61,610 bases of DNA from Shewanellaceae bacterium UBA2521 (GCA_002341165.1 DDNL01000049.1:1-61610); one strand, 5' to 3'. Counted from the first letter of the stretch, positions 36,301 to 46,522 are shown. Notes: a model not told the origin generated them from the sequence alone. Numbers and translations: made by a program.

Positions 36301-37599
36301 TTAACCTTGAAAAGGATGACGTAATAAAATAGTCTCGACTCTATCAGGTCCTGTAGAAATAATATCAACTGGCGTTTTCAAGAGTTCTTCAATACGTTTA
36401 ACATAAGCTTTTGCCGCTTGCGGTAGCTTATCGTATTCAGCTAAGCCAAAAGTCGTTTCTTTCCAACCAGGCATGTACTCATAAATAGGTTCAACAAGCT
36501 CATAATCTTCAGCAGCCATAGGCGGTACATCCACAACCTGACCATCAGGGTAGCGATAACCCACGCATAAGCCTACTTCATCTAAACCATCTAATACATC
36601 AAGCTTAGTCAGGCAAAATCCACTGATACTATTGACTTGCACTGCGCGACGCATCGCCACAATATCAAGCCAGCCTGGACGACGTTTACGACCCGTTGTC
36701 GCACCAAACTCATGACCTTTTGTACCTAAGTGATCACCTATCTCATTCTGTAGTTCTGTTGGGAATGGGCCTGCACCAACACGCGTTGTGTAAGCTTTCA
36801 TAATCCCTAAAACATAATCAAGGTGACAAGGGCCAAAACCAGAACCTGTTGCAACACCACCTGCTGTTGTATTCGATGAGGTAACAAAAGGATAAGTACC
36901 ATGATCAATATCAAGCAAAGTACCTTGTGCACCTTCAAACAAGATCGCTTTATCTGCTTGGCGCGCTTCATCTAACAAGGATGTTACATCAACAACCATA
37001 GGGCGAATCGTATCAGCGTAAGCCAACATCGCTGTTAAAGTTGCGTCAAAGTCTATCGCATCTTCATTGAAGTATTGCGTTAAAATGAAGTTATGGTAGA
37101 CCATCAGCTCTTTTAACTTGGCCGCAAAACGCTCGGCATCCAGTAAATCACCTATACGCAAGCCTCGACGCGCTACCTTATCTTCATAAGCAGGACCGAT
37201 ACCTCGACCTGTTGTACCAATAGCTTTTTTACCACGAGCACGCTCTCTTGCTTGATCAAGAGCGATGTGCGTAGGCAAAATAATAGGGCAGGCTTCACTG
37301 ATCAGTAGGCGACCTTCTGTCCTTACACCACGCTCTTGCAACATGTGCACTTCTTTCATCAAAGCTTCAAGAGAAACTACGACACCATTACCAATGATAC
37401 AATGCACTTCATCGCGTAAAATACCTGATGGTATTAAATGTAAAACGGTTTTTTCACCATTAATAACAAGCGTATGACCAGCATTATGTCCACCTTGATA
37501 ACGGACAACATACTTGACTTGATCTGTAAGTAGATCAACCACTTTTCCTTTACCCTCGTCACCCCATTGGCTACCGAGCACAACAACATTTTTATTCAT
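36301..37599 (-). CDS. purA: Adenylosuccinate synthetase
   Basis: 432 aa from the ATG at 37599; a TTG four codons earlier is less likely. P-loop GSQWGDEGKGK at the N-terminus, GHNAGHTLV, the IMP-binding segment TTGRGIGPAYEDK, and the C-terminal STGPDRVETILL are all conserved. It converts IMP and aspartate to adenylosuccinate with GTP. It lies between hflC and motX and ends at its own terminator. Confidence 0.97.
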   Translation of the reverse strand: MNKNVVVLGSQWGDEGKGKVVDLLTDQVKYVVRYQGGHNAGHTLVINGEKTVLHLIPSGILRDEVHCIIGNGVVVSLEALMKEVHMLQERGVRTEGRLLISEACPIILPTHIALDQARERARGKKAIGTTGRGIGPAYEDKVARRGLRIGDLLDAERFAAKLKELMVYHNFILTQYFNEDAIDFDATLTAMLAYADTIRPMVVDVTSLLDEARQADKAILFEGAQGTLLDIDHGTYPFVTSSNTTAGGVATGSGFGPCHLDYVLGIMKAYTTRVGAGPFPTELQNEIGDHLGTKGHEFGATTGRKRRPGWLDIVAMRRAVQVNSISGFCLTKLDVLDGLDEVGLCVGYRYPDGQVVDVPPMAAEDYELVEPIYEYMPGWKETTFGLAEYDKLPQAAKAYVKRIEELLKTPVDIISTGPDRVETILLRHPFQG

Positions 37600-37611
37600 A
37601 ACATCATACAA

Positions 37612-37870
37612 AGCTGTAGTTTAAAGAATAATCTTGCCAGAAGAAAAACTGCTCATTTACCTCTGATAAGAAAAATATAAAATAAGGTTAAGCCATCACA
37701 ACTCACACGAAATAGCTTGATCAAACATAGCTCATTTACTTAGTGGAAACTACCCACTTTGAGTAAAGCAAAGAACCATGAACCCTTTGATCATGACAAA
37801 AGTTGCCAAACTTAAACCTATAATATGACAATCCGTGATTTTATATCCCTTTATAACGACCTGAACAACA
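37612..37870. other. Intergenic region purA-hflC
   Basis: About 260 bp of AT-rich DNA between the purA start and the hflC terminator. It presumably holds the purA promoter (minus strand). I see no confident -35/-10 pair, operator, riboswitch or small gene. Confidence 0.5.
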
Positions 37871-37914
37871 AAAAATCCAGAATACTATCATCTCGATAGA
37901 TTCTGGAATTTTTT
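37871..37914 (-). terminator. Rho-independent terminator after hflC
   Basis: A long stem, CCAGAAT(A)CTATC with GATAGATTCTGG and one bulged base, is flanked by A and T runs, so it could act in either direction. It lies just after the hflC stop and ends the hfl transcription unit. Confidence 0.85.
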
Positions 37915-37929
37915 ACGCCAATAACACCG

Positions 37930-38811
37930 TTATTTGGTACGTCCGTCTCTATGTTTCATGAACCTGAAGAAGTCACTATCCGGTGCAATCACCATCACAT
38001 CATCTTTATTATGGAATGATGACTGATACGCATCTAAACTACGTAAAAAGCTAAAGAAATTAGGACTCTTATTATACGCTTTTGCATAAATAGACGCAGC
38101 TTGCGCATCACCTGAACCACGAGTTGTGAGCGCTGACTTTTCAGCTTGAGCTATCATGACTGTAATGCGAGCATCAGCTTGAGCACGTATAATTTCGGCC
38201 TGCTCTTTACCTTGTGAGCGATGCTCTTTCGCAACAGCAAGACGCTCAGCACGCATACGCTGAAAAATACTTTCACTGACTTCTCTTGGTAAGTTAATTT
38301 GTTTCACGCGCACATCAATCACAGCAATACCTAAATCTGTTGCACTATCTGATGCTGAACCTAAAGCTTCTTGCTGTAATTCATCACGGCTTCCAGAAAC
38401 AATCTCGCTGATCGTACGCGAACCAAACTCACTTCGCAATCCATTATTGATCTTGCTTTGTAGCAGAGACTCGGCTGTAGCCTTGTTCCCGCCGCCTGTT
38501 GCAAGATAAAACTTTTCAAAATCTAAAATGCGCCACTTCACAAAAGAATCAACCATCAGATCTTTTTTCTCTGAAGTAATGAAGCGATCAGGCTGACCAT
38601 CTAAAGTTTGTAATCGAGCATCTAGAAAACGAGGCTTATCAATAAAAGGGATTTTAAATTGAAGACCTGGTTCATATACTTTTGTTTTACCGGCTTCTTT
38701 GACCAACTTACTGAATCGAGAAACTACGGCACGCTCACCTTCTTGTACGGTGAAAAGGCAACTAAATCCAATCAAAAGTGCCACTACAATAAAAACATAT
38801 CTAATAGGCAT
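37930..38811 (-). CDS. hflC: FtsH protease modulator HflC
   Basis: 293 aa. An N-terminal membrane helix (about 4-22) is followed by a periplasmic SPFH/prohibitin domain (VQEGERAVVSRFSKL) and a long charged helix with RAQADARITVMIAQAEK. It forms the HflKC cage that surrounds FtsH and controls access of membrane substrates. It starts 3 bp after hflK. Confidence 0.95.
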   Translation of the reverse strand: MPIRYVFIVVALLIGFSCLFTVQEGERAVVSRFSKLVKEAGKTKVYEPGLQFKIPFIDKPRFLDARLQTLDGQPDRFITSEKKDLMVDSFVKWRILDFEKFYLATGGGNKATAESLLQSKINNGLRSEFGSRTISEIVSGSRDELQQEALGSASDSATDLGIAVIDVRVKQINLPREVSESIFQRMRAERLAVAKEHRSQGKEQAEIIRAQADARITVMIAQAEKSALTTRGSGDAQAASIYAKAYNKSPNFFSFLRSLDAYQSSFHNKDDVMVIAPDSDFFRFMKHRDGRTK

Positions 38812-38814
38812 GAC

Positions 38815-39963
38815 TTAGTTTCTCCCTTGGATAGAGCGTTGACCACGCATTGGACGTGTTGAACTCCGAGGTTGTGTGTTCATAGAATCTGACATCGAGC
38901 TTACACTGCGCGTCTCATCCATAGAGCTAGGCGTCACCGCGCTATTCCTACGTGAAGAGATAATTTTATCTAGTGGCAAGTAAAGCATGTTGCCGCTGCC
39001 TTTAGTATCGACCAATACTTTGGAAGTACTAGAGAAGACTTGAGCCATAGCTTCAATGTACAAGCGCTCTCTTGTGACTACAGGCGCTGCTACATACTCA
39101 GGTAGTAGCTGTTTGAAACGCGCCACTTTACCCTCAGCTTCTAAAATAACACGCTCTTTGTAAGCGTTTGCATCTTGTTCCATACGTTTGACTAAACCTC
39201 GCGCTTTAGGTTCTTTCTCACGCTCGTAAGCTTCTGCTTCGCGAATATAACGCTCTTCATCTTCCTGAGCAGAAATAGCATCATCAAAAGCATCTTTCAC
39301 TTCTTCAGGAGGACGAGCAGGCAAAAAGTTAACATCAACAATAGTTAAGCCTAAATGATAAGGCTCAATAATACGTTTGAGTTCGTCCCAAGTATCACGA
39401 CGGATCTTTTCCCGTCCTGTGGTTAAAGCATTGTCCATAGAATTATGCCCAATCACATAACGTAATGCGCTGTCCATCGCTTCTCGCAAACTCGTATTAG
39501 CGTTGGTTACGCTGAATAAATAATGGTAAGGGTTGGTCACTCGATATTGTACTTCCATTTCAACACGAACAACGTTTTCATCTTGAGTCAGCATACTTCC
39601 CGATGCAGGTTGAGTACGTGTGTTATTGATATCAACAGGAACGACTTGATCAATAAAAGTTGGTTTCCAATGCAAGCCTGGCATCACTTCACCCGCATAT
39701 TTTCCAAAGCGCAGTACAACACCTCTTTCGGCTTCTTTAATCGTATAGAAACCTGAGGCTCCCCATATAGTGACGAGAATAGCTAAACCTACACCAAATA
39801 GAGAAGCACTAAACTGTGGCTTGTTACCATTGCCGCGCTTTTGATTCATACCTAAACGGTTCATTAAATTCTTTAAGACATCATCCAAGTCAGGTGGGCC
39901 TTGTTTTTTTCCACCACCACCCCAAGGATCGTTGCCTCTGTTACCAGGTTCATTCCACGCCAT
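38815..39963 (-). CDS. hflK: FtsH protease modulator HflK
   Basis: 382 aa. The Gly/Asn/Pro-rich cytoplasmic N-terminus is MAWNEPGNRGNDPWGGGGK. One membrane helix (about 53-73) and an SPFH domain (IKEAERGVVLRFGKYAGEV) follow, then a coiled-coil arm and a Ser/Arg-rich tail. It partners HflC. It lies downstream of hflX with about 205 bp between, where no clear terminator was seen. Confidence 0.95.
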   Translation of the reverse strand: MAWNEPGNRGNDPWGGGGKKQGPPDLDDVLKNLMNRLGMNQKRGNGNKPQFSASLFGVGLAILVTIWGASGFYTIKEAERGVVLRFGKYAGEVMPGLHWKPTFIDQVVPVDINNTRTQPASGSMLTQDENVVRVEMEVQYRVTNPYHYLFSVTNANTSLREAMDSALRYVIGHNSMDNALTTGREKIRRDTWDELKRIIEPYHLGLTIVDVNFLPARPPEEVKDAFDDAISAQEDEERYIREAEAYEREKEPKARGLVKRMEQDANAYKERVILEAEGKVARFKQLLPEYVAAPVVTRERLYIEAMAQVFSSTSKVLVDTKGSGNMLYLPLDKIISSRRNSAVTPSSMDETRSVSSMSDSMNTQPRSSTRPMRGQRSIQGRN

Positions 39964-40168
39964 GTAACTCTCCGATATGCGTCACTAAAAAATTAAAAGG
40001 TAATATGAACGACTTATCTTTATATAAGTATTTTTTTATTGAAGTCACGACAAACTAACGCTGCCATGACTTACAGGTTATTGCAGCGATAAGGCCGCAA
40101 TTTAACGCTCATGGAAGTATTCTATTCCTTCACCTAAAAGACAAAGATAATCGACATTTATATATCAT

Positions 40169-41470
40169 TCAACTCATTGTATCCGAAAAGTAAACAAATT
40201 GCTCTAATTCACGGTTTGTTTCTTTTAAAAGTCGCTGCCAGTTGATATGTGAAACTTCTATATGTAGCAAGCATTGGCCTTGCTCATCAAACTCATGGCT
40301 CATGATATCTGTATGATCAAAGAGAAGCCCGAGATAACGGCCCTGCTGGCTAGGCACTTTAAGATGGAACACTAACGTTTTAATCGCTAGCTTTCGCAAA
40401 ATTGCATGCTTAACCTGCTCAAGGTCCTCTAACCTTTTGGCTGATGTCCAAATTTTCTCAGGGATACCTTGATCGTTATACTCAGTATGAGCTTGACCAC
40501 CTTCTATCAGATCAATCTTGTTATAAACGACTAAACAAGGTAAATCTTGTGCGCCCAATTGCGTCAACACATCTTGTACTGTATCCATATTCTCACACAT
40601 ATGTGGATCAGAACAATCAACAACATGGAGTAATAAATCAGCCTCTTGAGTCTCTTGTAACGTTGCTTTAAACGACACCACGAGATCATGGGGCAAATGT
40701 CGAATAAAGCCAACTGTATCGGCTAAAATACACCTTTGAGTTTCTGTTAAATCTATTTTTCGCAACGTAGGGTCTAATGTAGCAAAGAGTTGATCTTGCA
40801 CATAAACATGAGACTCAGTCATTTTATTAAAAAGTGTCGATTTACCTGCATTGGTATAACCAACTAAAGCAACTGTAGGCACATCACTGCGCGTACGAGA
40901 TCGTCTTGTTTGCACTCTTTGCTTCTCTACTTTGGCTAAACGACGTTCAATCGCTTTGATGCGTTGGCTTAATAAACGCTTATCTGTTTCAAGCTGCTTC
41001 TCACCAGGACCTCTTAAGCCAATGCCACCTTTTTGTCGCTCTAAGTGCGTCCAACCTCTTACGAGACGTGTCGATAAATGCTTTAACTGTGCCAGCTCAA
41101 CTTGAAGTTTACCTTCATGTGTACGAGCACGTTGTGCAAAAATATCTAAAATCAACGTGGTTCGATCAAAAACACGACATTGACAAAGCTTTTCTAAGTC
41201 TCGTTCCTGAGCAGGAGTCAAACTATGATTAAAGATGACGACCTCCGCGCCCACATCTTTAACCATTTGTGCAATTTCTTCTGCCTTACCCGTACCTACA
41301 AAGTATTTCGAATGCGGCTTTTTTCTATTAGAGTGGATAAGTCCCTTAGATTTTAAATTAGCCGAATATACCAATTGCTCAAATTCATCTACATCATTTT
41401 GATTCATATCACCATGAAAATCGATGTGAACTAGAACTGCAATTTCTCCAGCATCATAGCGATCAAACAA
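40169..41470 (-). CDS. hflX: Ribosome-splitting GTPase HflX
   Basis: 433 aa from a TTG start. The resulting N-terminus FDRYDAGEIAVLVHIDF matches E. coli HflX almost residue for residue, which supports this non-ATG start despite a poorly spaced ribosome site. It contains the HflX-specific N-terminal domain with LERQKGGIGLRGPGEKQLETD, G1 GYTNAGKSTLFN, G3 DTVGFIRHLP and G4 NKID. It splits stalled 70S ribosomes. It follows hfq by 10 bp. Confidence 0.95.
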   Translation of the reverse strand: MFDRYDAGEIAVLVHIDFHGDMNQNDVDEFEQLVYSANLKSKGLIHSNRKKPHSKYFVGTGKAEEIAQMVKDVGAEVVIFNHSLTPAQERDLEKLCQCRVFDRTTLILDIFAQRARTHEGKLQVELAQLKHLSTRLVRGWTHLERQKGGIGLRGPGEKQLETDKRLLSQRIKAIERRLAKVEKQRVQTRRSRTRSDVPTVALVGYTNAGKSTLFNKMTESHVYVQDQLFATLDPTLRKIDLTETQRCILADTVGFIRHLPHDLVVSFKATLQETQEADLLLHVVDCSDPHMCENMDTVQDVLTQLGAQDLPCLVVYNKIDLIEGGQAHTEYNDQGIPEKIWTSAKRLEDLEQVKHAILRKLAIKTLVFHLKVPSQQGRYLGLLFDHTDIMSHEFDEQGQCLLHIEVSHINWQRLLKETNRELEQFVYFSDTMS

Positions 41471-41480
41471 ACCTTAGCTC

Positions 41481-41747
41481 CTACAAAGGCTGCTCTACGT
41501 CATCATCTGACGGAAATGAGCCTTGATTAGAAAAAGATGTATTCACTGAACGATTTGGCACTACCGTTGAGATAGCATGTTTATATACCATCTGGCTGAC
41601 TGCATTTTTCAATAAAATGACAAATTGATCAAATGACTCAATTTCCCCTTGTAATTTAATACCGTTTACTAAATAAATAGAAACAGGTGTTTTTTCTTTT
41701 CTTAATGTATTCAAGAACGGATCTTGTAAAGATTGCCCTTTAGCCAT
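41481..41747 (-). CDS. hfq: RNA chaperone Hfq
   Basis: 88 aa. The Sm1 motif (VSIYLVNGIKLQGEIESFDQF) is intact and the Sm2 motif reads YKHAISTVVP. A short Ser/Asp-rich tail follows. The hexamer pairs sRNAs with mRNAs. It lies between miaA and hflX in the conserved gammaproteobacterial order. Confidence 0.97.
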   Translation of the reverse strand: MAKGQSLQDPFLNTLRKEKTPVSIYLVNGIKLQGEIESFDQFVILLKNAVSQMVYKHAISTVVPNRSVNTSFSNQGSFPSDDDVEQPL

Positions 41748-41820
41748 AATATAAAATTCCTTAACTCAAAAATAAACTGTTTATCTTGTCTATGATACCG
41801 TTTAAACACCAGACAGTATA

Positions 41821-42738
41821 CTAGAACTGTTCTAATATTCTCTTAAGATTTTGCTCTGATCCCATATCGAGTTCATGCAAGTTATTCCAACTTCTCAGCC
41901 ACGTTAATTGACGCTTAGCTAACTGTCGTGTTGCAGCTAAACTTTTAGCTACCATTTCATCATAATCAAACTCTCCTTGTAAGTACTGCCAACATTGTCT
42001 GTAACCAACGCAGCGCATCGAAGGCAAATCTAAATGCAAATTAGGGTTTTGCATCAGATCATGCACTTCATCAATAAATCCTTCGTTTAACATTTCGTGA
42101 AACCGTAACGCAATATGATCGTGTAATATACTGCGCTGATTAGGAAATAATGCAAACTGTAAACATGAATAAGGCAAAGCTTCAGGCTTTTGAGCTGTAA
42201 GTTGTGTAAGCGTTTCACCACTCAAGCGAAATACTTCTATAGCTCGAGTTAAACGTTGTGGATCATGCGGATGAATCCGTTGTGCAGATTCGGGATCAAT
42301 GCGCTCTAACTCTTCATGTAGACGCTCCCAGCCCTGTTCCTGAGCCTGAATTAAAATATCTTTTCTGATGCCTTCATCCGCTTCAGGTAAAGGGGATAAA
42401 CCTTCAATTAAAGCTTTGAAGTACATCATAGTTCCCCCTACTAAAAGAGGAATACGCTGACGCGCAATAATATCATCGATATGGTGCAATGCATCTTGAC
42501 GAAACTGAGCCACAGAGTAACTCTTTTCGGGACTCAAAATATCTATGAGATGGTGCGGTGCAGCTTGTAGTTCTTCGGCTGTCGGTTTCGCGGTACCAAT
42601 ATCCATACCGCGATAAATCATAGCTGAATCAACTGATATAATCTCACAAGGTAAATGCTCAAGCAGAGACATAGCTAAAGCTGTTTTTCCTGAAGCAGTA
42701 GGCCCCATAAGACATATGATTTTAGGTTGTGTCGTCAC
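41821..42738 (-). CDS. miaA: tRNA dimethylallyltransferase MiaA
   Basis: 305 aa. P-loop GPTASGKTALAM, the prenyl-acceptor segment SVDSAMIYRGMDIGTAKPT, LVGGTMMYFKAL, and the C-terminal ATRQLAKRQLTWLRSW are conserved. It adds the dimethylallyl group to A37 of tRNAs reading UNN codons. It starts 16 bp after mutL. A gap of 73 bp separates it from hfq. Confidence 0.97.
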   Translation of the reverse strand: MTTQPKIICLMGPTASGKTALAMSLLEHLPCEIISVDSAMIYRGMDIGTAKPTAEELQAAPHHLIDILSPEKSYSVAQFRQDALHHIDDIIARQRIPLLVGGTMMYFKALIEGLSPLPEADEGIRKDILIQAQEQGWERLHEELERIDPESAQRIHPHDPQRLTRAIEVFRLSGETLTQLTAQKPEALPYSCLQFALFPNQRSILHDHIALRFHEMLNEGFIDEVHDLMQNPNLHLDLPSMRCVGYRQCWQYLQGEFDYDEMVAKSLAATRQLAKRQLTWLRSWNNLHELDMGSEQNLKRILEQF

Positions 42739-42754
42739 AAGTTCAATCTTCTTT

Positions 42755-44530
42755 TTATTTTATAAAATTACACCAAGGTATATGAAACCCTGCAGCAAGG
42801 CGTTGATCTAAAGTTTCTGCAGGCAAATTCAACCAGCGTTGCCAAATAGAGCTCACATCGCTCACATACTGACTTAGTATAGACACAAAACCCTCTGCAT
42901 CGGAGTATGCTTCTTTTTTTTCAACTAAATACGTCAACCAAGTTACAAAAAAATCGCTTACATCAAGATGTCTTAAATAATGCGACACTTTCAACAAAAT
43001 AACACACTTTCCTTTGACCTTCCAAAAAAAACCGAACTTGTGCAGTAAAAACATATGTTGCTCAAGACCTTGTACAAGCCTCGCATCAAGTTCAATGGAA
43101 ACTGGTAATAATAAAGGTTGAGCGACCAAGCCTTCAGCGATTTTATCTTTAAGTTCAACATCAAGCACTTGGCGATATGCTTTTTGAATCGGTACGACAT
43201 ATAATGCATCCGCAATCGCATGGACAAAATATTGATCAGCAAGCACAAGAGGCTCAGATGCTTTATGCTCAGTTTGCGTGTGCGCTAGACGTTTATACGC
43301 ACTGACTGTATCTTGCACAGAATAAGAAAATGGCTGCGGCCGATGCGTAGTCTGTGAAGCTGTAGGATGCTCAGATGCAGATGATGTCTTGAAAGAAGTA
43401 CTCTGAGCCTTGTGCGCACGCTCTGCATGCTGAGGTAAATCAGTATGATGCAGGCTCTGCTTCACAGCTGTTACCTCTTTATTGGGTACAGTGTTCAGCA
43501 CCTCAGGTGCTTTCTCTTGTGCAGATACGGGCGAGACATGCGCTGTTTGCACAATGGCCGAGCTCAAAGCTTGTACAAGAAACGCATGAACGCTTCGGGT
43601 ATCATGAAATCGCACTTCATGCTTCGCTGGATGTACATTAATATCGACTTCACTGGGCTCAATTTCAAGCATTAAAATATAGCTTAAGCTTTGATCTGAC
43701 TGTAAATTCAAGTGTGCTTGCTTCACTGCGTGCATCAGCATTCTATCGCGAATTATGCGCCCATTTACATACATATACTGCAGAGGGGCTTTATCTTGAT
43801 GATGCACCTGAACATAGCCTAAAACCTTTATTTTTTCATGATCACAAGCAACTTCTACAGCCTGTTGCGCAAATTCGCGCCCACATACTTGTTGCAAGCG
43901 TTGCTGCCATGCTTCGGGGGTCTGTGCAACGGGATAACGGCGTACTACTTTGCCTTGATGACGCAATTGAAAAGCAACATCTTTACGCACTAAAGATAAT
44001 CGCTTAAGCCATTCATCTATGTGTGAAAACTCTGTTTTATCTGCTTTCAAAAAGCGACGCCTGGCAGGTGTATTAAAAAATAAATCTGCAACTTCAACTG
44101 TTGTACCTTTCGGATGAGCACAGGGCTGAAGTTGCACTTCCATATCTCGGCCTTGAGTGTAAGCACGCCATGCTTGCTGCTGCGTTTTAGGTTTAGATGA
44201 AAGCGTCAATCGCGATACGGCGCTCATACTTGCAAGCGCTTCACCACGAAACCCAAAACTTAAAATAGCTTCTAAGTCTGCTAGCTTTTCAATTTTAGAG
44301 GTTGCATGACGCTCTAAAGCCAATTGCAGATCGTGCTGCGCTATACCTAAACCGTTATCTACAATACGAATCAGCTTAGAACCACCTTGCTCGATATCGA
44401 TCTCTACACGTGTTGCCTCTGCATCTAAACTATTTTCTACCAGCTCTTTTACAACCGACGCCGGTCTTTCCACAACTTCACCTGCGGCAATTTGGTTAGC
44501 TAACTGCCGTGTTAATTTAATAATTGCCAT
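42755..44530 (-). CDS. mutL: DNA mismatch repair protein MutL
   Basis: 591 aa. The GHKL ATPase domain has GEVVERPASVVKELVENSLD, VDNGLGI, FGFRGEAL and STNPAR-type FFNTPARRRFLK. PSEVDINVHPAKHEVRF closes the N-terminal half. A low-complexity linker (about 335-420) leads to the C-terminal dimerisation domain. No endonuclease motif DQHAxxER is seen, as in MutH-type systems. It lies between amiC and miaA. Confidence 0.96.
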   Translation of the reverse strand: MAIIKLTRQLANQIAAGEVVERPASVVKELVENSLDAEATRVEIDIEQGGSKLIRIVDNGLGIAQHDLQLALERHATSKIEKLADLEAILSFGFRGEALASMSAVSRLTLSSKPKTQQQAWRAYTQGRDMEVQLQPCAHPKGTTVEVADLFFNTPARRRFLKADKTEFSHIDEWLKRLSLVRKDVAFQLRHQGKVVRRYPVAQTPEAWQQRLQQVCGREFAQQAVEVACDHEKIKVLGYVQVHHQDKAPLQYMYVNGRIIRDRMLMHAVKQAHLNLQSDQSLSYILMLEIEPSEVDINVHPAKHEVRFHDTRSVHAFLVQALSSAIVQTAHVSPVSAQEKAPEVLNTVPNKEVTAVKQSLHHTDLPQHAERAHKAQSTSFKTSSASEHPTASQTTHRPQPFSYSVQDTVSAYKRLAHTQTEHKASEPLVLADQYFVHAIADALYVVPIQKAYRQVLDVELKDKIAEGLVAQPLLLPVSIELDARLVQGLEQHMFLLHKFGFFWKVKGKCVILLKVSHYLRHLDVSDFFVTWLTYLVEKKEAYSDAEGFVSILSQYVSDVSSIWQRWLNLPAETLDQRLAAGFHIPWCNFIK

Positions 44531-44536
44531 CTTGTT

Positions 44537-45856
44537 TTAAACTCTAGGGATAATGAGAACCTGACCGATTTTCAAATTATTTTTTTTCAACCGATTCGCT
44601 TTTTTCAGTTGGGTTAACGAGACGCCGTATCTTTGTGCAATCACAGATAAAGACTCACCTGAACGCACATGATGTTTCGTAGATGAACCTAAAGCTAAAT
44701 AAGTCCCTGGAACAGGATGTGCGAGATAAAATGATAACACAGCTTTATGGATAGCTTGTGCTAATTTCTTTTGATGCCGCGGACTATTTAACAGACGCTC
44801 TTCTGTTGGATTAGAAATAAATCCTGTTTCAATCAACACAGACGGAATATCGGGTGATTTCAGTACAGCTAAACTAGCTGAAACAGGACGACGCTTATGC
44901 ATTGTTGTCACTCTAGCAAGGTGGTTGGCGATTTGACTGGCAACACCATGGCTGACGGTACGAGAGTTATCCATCGACATATCAAGCAAAGTCCTTGCTA
45001 GATAACGTTCGCTGTCTGTACTTCCCATCGCCTGAGCGGCACCCCCGAGTAAGTCAGAGTGTTTTTCTTTTTGCTCAAGCCAGCGACCAATTTCTGAGTT
45101 CGCTCTTCGCGTTGATAAAATCCAAACAGAGGCGCCTTTGGGCTTACGATTGAACACAGCATCAGCGTGAATAGAGAGTAACAGATCGGCTTTTAGCTTG
45201 CGGGCTTTTTCTGAACGATAATGCAAATTAATATAGTAATCACCTGAACGGATCATTTTAGCCTTCATGCCAGGTGTCTTATTAATAAGCTTGTAAAGAC
45301 GCCGTGAAATTTCAAGCGCTACTTTTTTCTCATGTGTACCACGTAAGCCAATAGAGCCTGGATCTTCTCCACCATGACCTGCATCAATGGCAACAATAAT
45401 ATCTCGATTTTCAGGTATAACCGAGTGAGATTGTACCTGAACATCTTTCTTAGCCTGTGTCTGTAAATCAATGACCAAGCGATGACCATAAGGCTTGGTA
45501 GGTTTCAAGGCAAAAACCTGTGCTTTCAATGCCGCAACAAGATCCAGTACAACACGATAATGAGACGCTTGAGCAGGTTTACTCACACGAATCGCTTTAA
45601 TCAGCTTACTTTTATTGGCTACTTGAGCAAGCTTAACAGCTGACGCTGTCGACTTAAAATCGATGACAAGGCGATGTCCGTAAGGCTTAGACGGCTTGAG
45701 GGAGAAATAATTAAAATCAGGGGTTTTTTTTAAGTCAAAGACGACTCGAGTGTGCTCTGGTGCAGCCCAGATGCGCACACTATTAACCTTATTTTGTGCG
45801 AAACAGGCAAAACTACTTAAAAATATAATCAGGGCAAAAAGTATGTTTTTGTTCAT
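44537..45856 (-). CDS. N-acetylmuramoyl-L-alanine amidase, AmiC/AmiB type
   Basis: 439 aa. A signal peptide (1-20) precedes an AMIN domain (about 25-130). The zinc amidase_3 domain (about 150-375) has IDAGHGGEDPGSIG, LLSIHADAV, and LIETGFISNPTEE. A C-terminal LysM domain (about 390-438) follows. It splits septal peptidoglycan during daughter-cell separation. The AMIN region contains the phrase LKPSKPYGHRLVID (about 53-66) and again LKPTKPYGHRLVID (about 117-130). It overlaps tsaE by one base; gene order tsaE-amidase-mutL is conserved. Confidence 0.93.
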   Translation of the reverse strand: MNKNILFALIIFLSSFACFAQNKVNSVRIWAAPEHTRVVFDLKKTPDFNYFSLKPSKPYGHRLVIDFKSTASAVKLAQVANKSKLIKAIRVSKPAQASHYRVVLDLVAALKAQVFALKPTKPYGHRLVIDLQTQAKKDVQVQSHSVIPENRDIIVAIDAGHGGEDPGSIGLRGTHEKKVALEISRRLYKLINKTPGMKAKMIRSGDYYINLHYRSEKARKLKADLLLSIHADAVFNRKPKGASVWILSTRRANSEIGRWLEQKEKHSDLLGGAAQAMGSTDSERYLARTLLDMSMDNSRTVSHGVASQIANHLARVTTMHKRRPVSASLAVLKSPDIPSVLIETGFISNPTEERLLNSPRHQKKLAQAIHKAVLSFYLAHPVPGTYLALGSSTKHHVRSGESLSVIAQRYGVSLTQLKKANRLKKNNLKIGQVLIIPRV

Positions 45857-46323
45857 TATCCTAAACTAATGTGATCTAATATATGTTGACCCAGTTTTGT
45901 ATTTGCTCTTAAACAAGCGTTGCGTTGCTGTTCATCATACAACATATCGATCTCTAAATCAGCTTGAGGTAATACACCCTGCCCTTTTTCTGACCACTCA
46001 ATGCAGCATATACTGTCTTGGAAGTAATCTCGAATTCCCATGAACTCAAGTTCCTCCGGATCTGCAAGCCTATACAAATCGAAATGATACACATCACACT
46101 GCGCGAGTTGATAAGGCTCCACCAAAGTATAAGTCGGACTCTTCACCGCACCTTGATGACCTAAAGCTTGGATCACACCGCGTACCAAAGTGGTTTTACC
46201 TGCGCCAAGATCTCCATGCAAGAATATAACCAAAGGAGCGCGAAGACACTGAGCAAGTGCCGAGCCTAAGGCAATCGTTGCGGCTTCAGAAGCTAGGGAT
46301 ATCGTTACGGTATTTTTAGACAT
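45856..46323 (-). CDS. tsaE: tRNA t6A biosynthesis ATPase TsaE
   Basis: 155 aa. Walker A HGDLGAGKTTLVRG, then KSPTYTLVEPY, and HFDLYRLADPEELEFMG are the family signatures. It works with TsaB, TsaC and TsaD to make N6-threonylcarbamoyladenosine at A37 of ANN-decoding tRNAs. Its start lies about 120 bp downstream of the tRNA-Gly cluster. Confidence 0.95.
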   Translation of the reverse strand: MSKNTVTISLASEAATIALGSALAQCLRAPLVIFLHGDLGAGKTTLVRGVIQALGHQGAVKSPTYTLVEPYQLAQCDVYHFDLYRLADPEELEFMGIRDYFQDSICCIEWSEKGQGVLPQADLEIDMLYDEQQRNACLRANTKLGQHILDHISLG

Positions 46324-46446
46324 AACGCATTGATGCTCTTGTTATAGGATAAAAAGTGGTTTTGTTTATCTTAGCATTGAGAAGATAAATTAATACAACA
46401 TTCAGCTCGTGTTTTCGAACTATGGATAATTTACTGTTTCGTGTTT

Positions 46447-46522
46447 TGGAGCGAGTAACGAGGTTCGAACTCGTGACCTCGACCTTGGCAAGGTCGCGCT
46501 CTACCAGCTGAGCTATACTCGC
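46447..46522 (-). tRNA. tRNA-Gly (GCC), copy 3
   Basis: 76 nt with encoded CCA. The cloverleaf folds fully: acceptor GCGAGTA/TACTCGC, D arm GCTC/GAGC, anticodon stem CGACC/GGTCG with loop TTGCCAA, T arm ACGAG/CTCGT with TTCGAAC. Confidence 0.96.
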
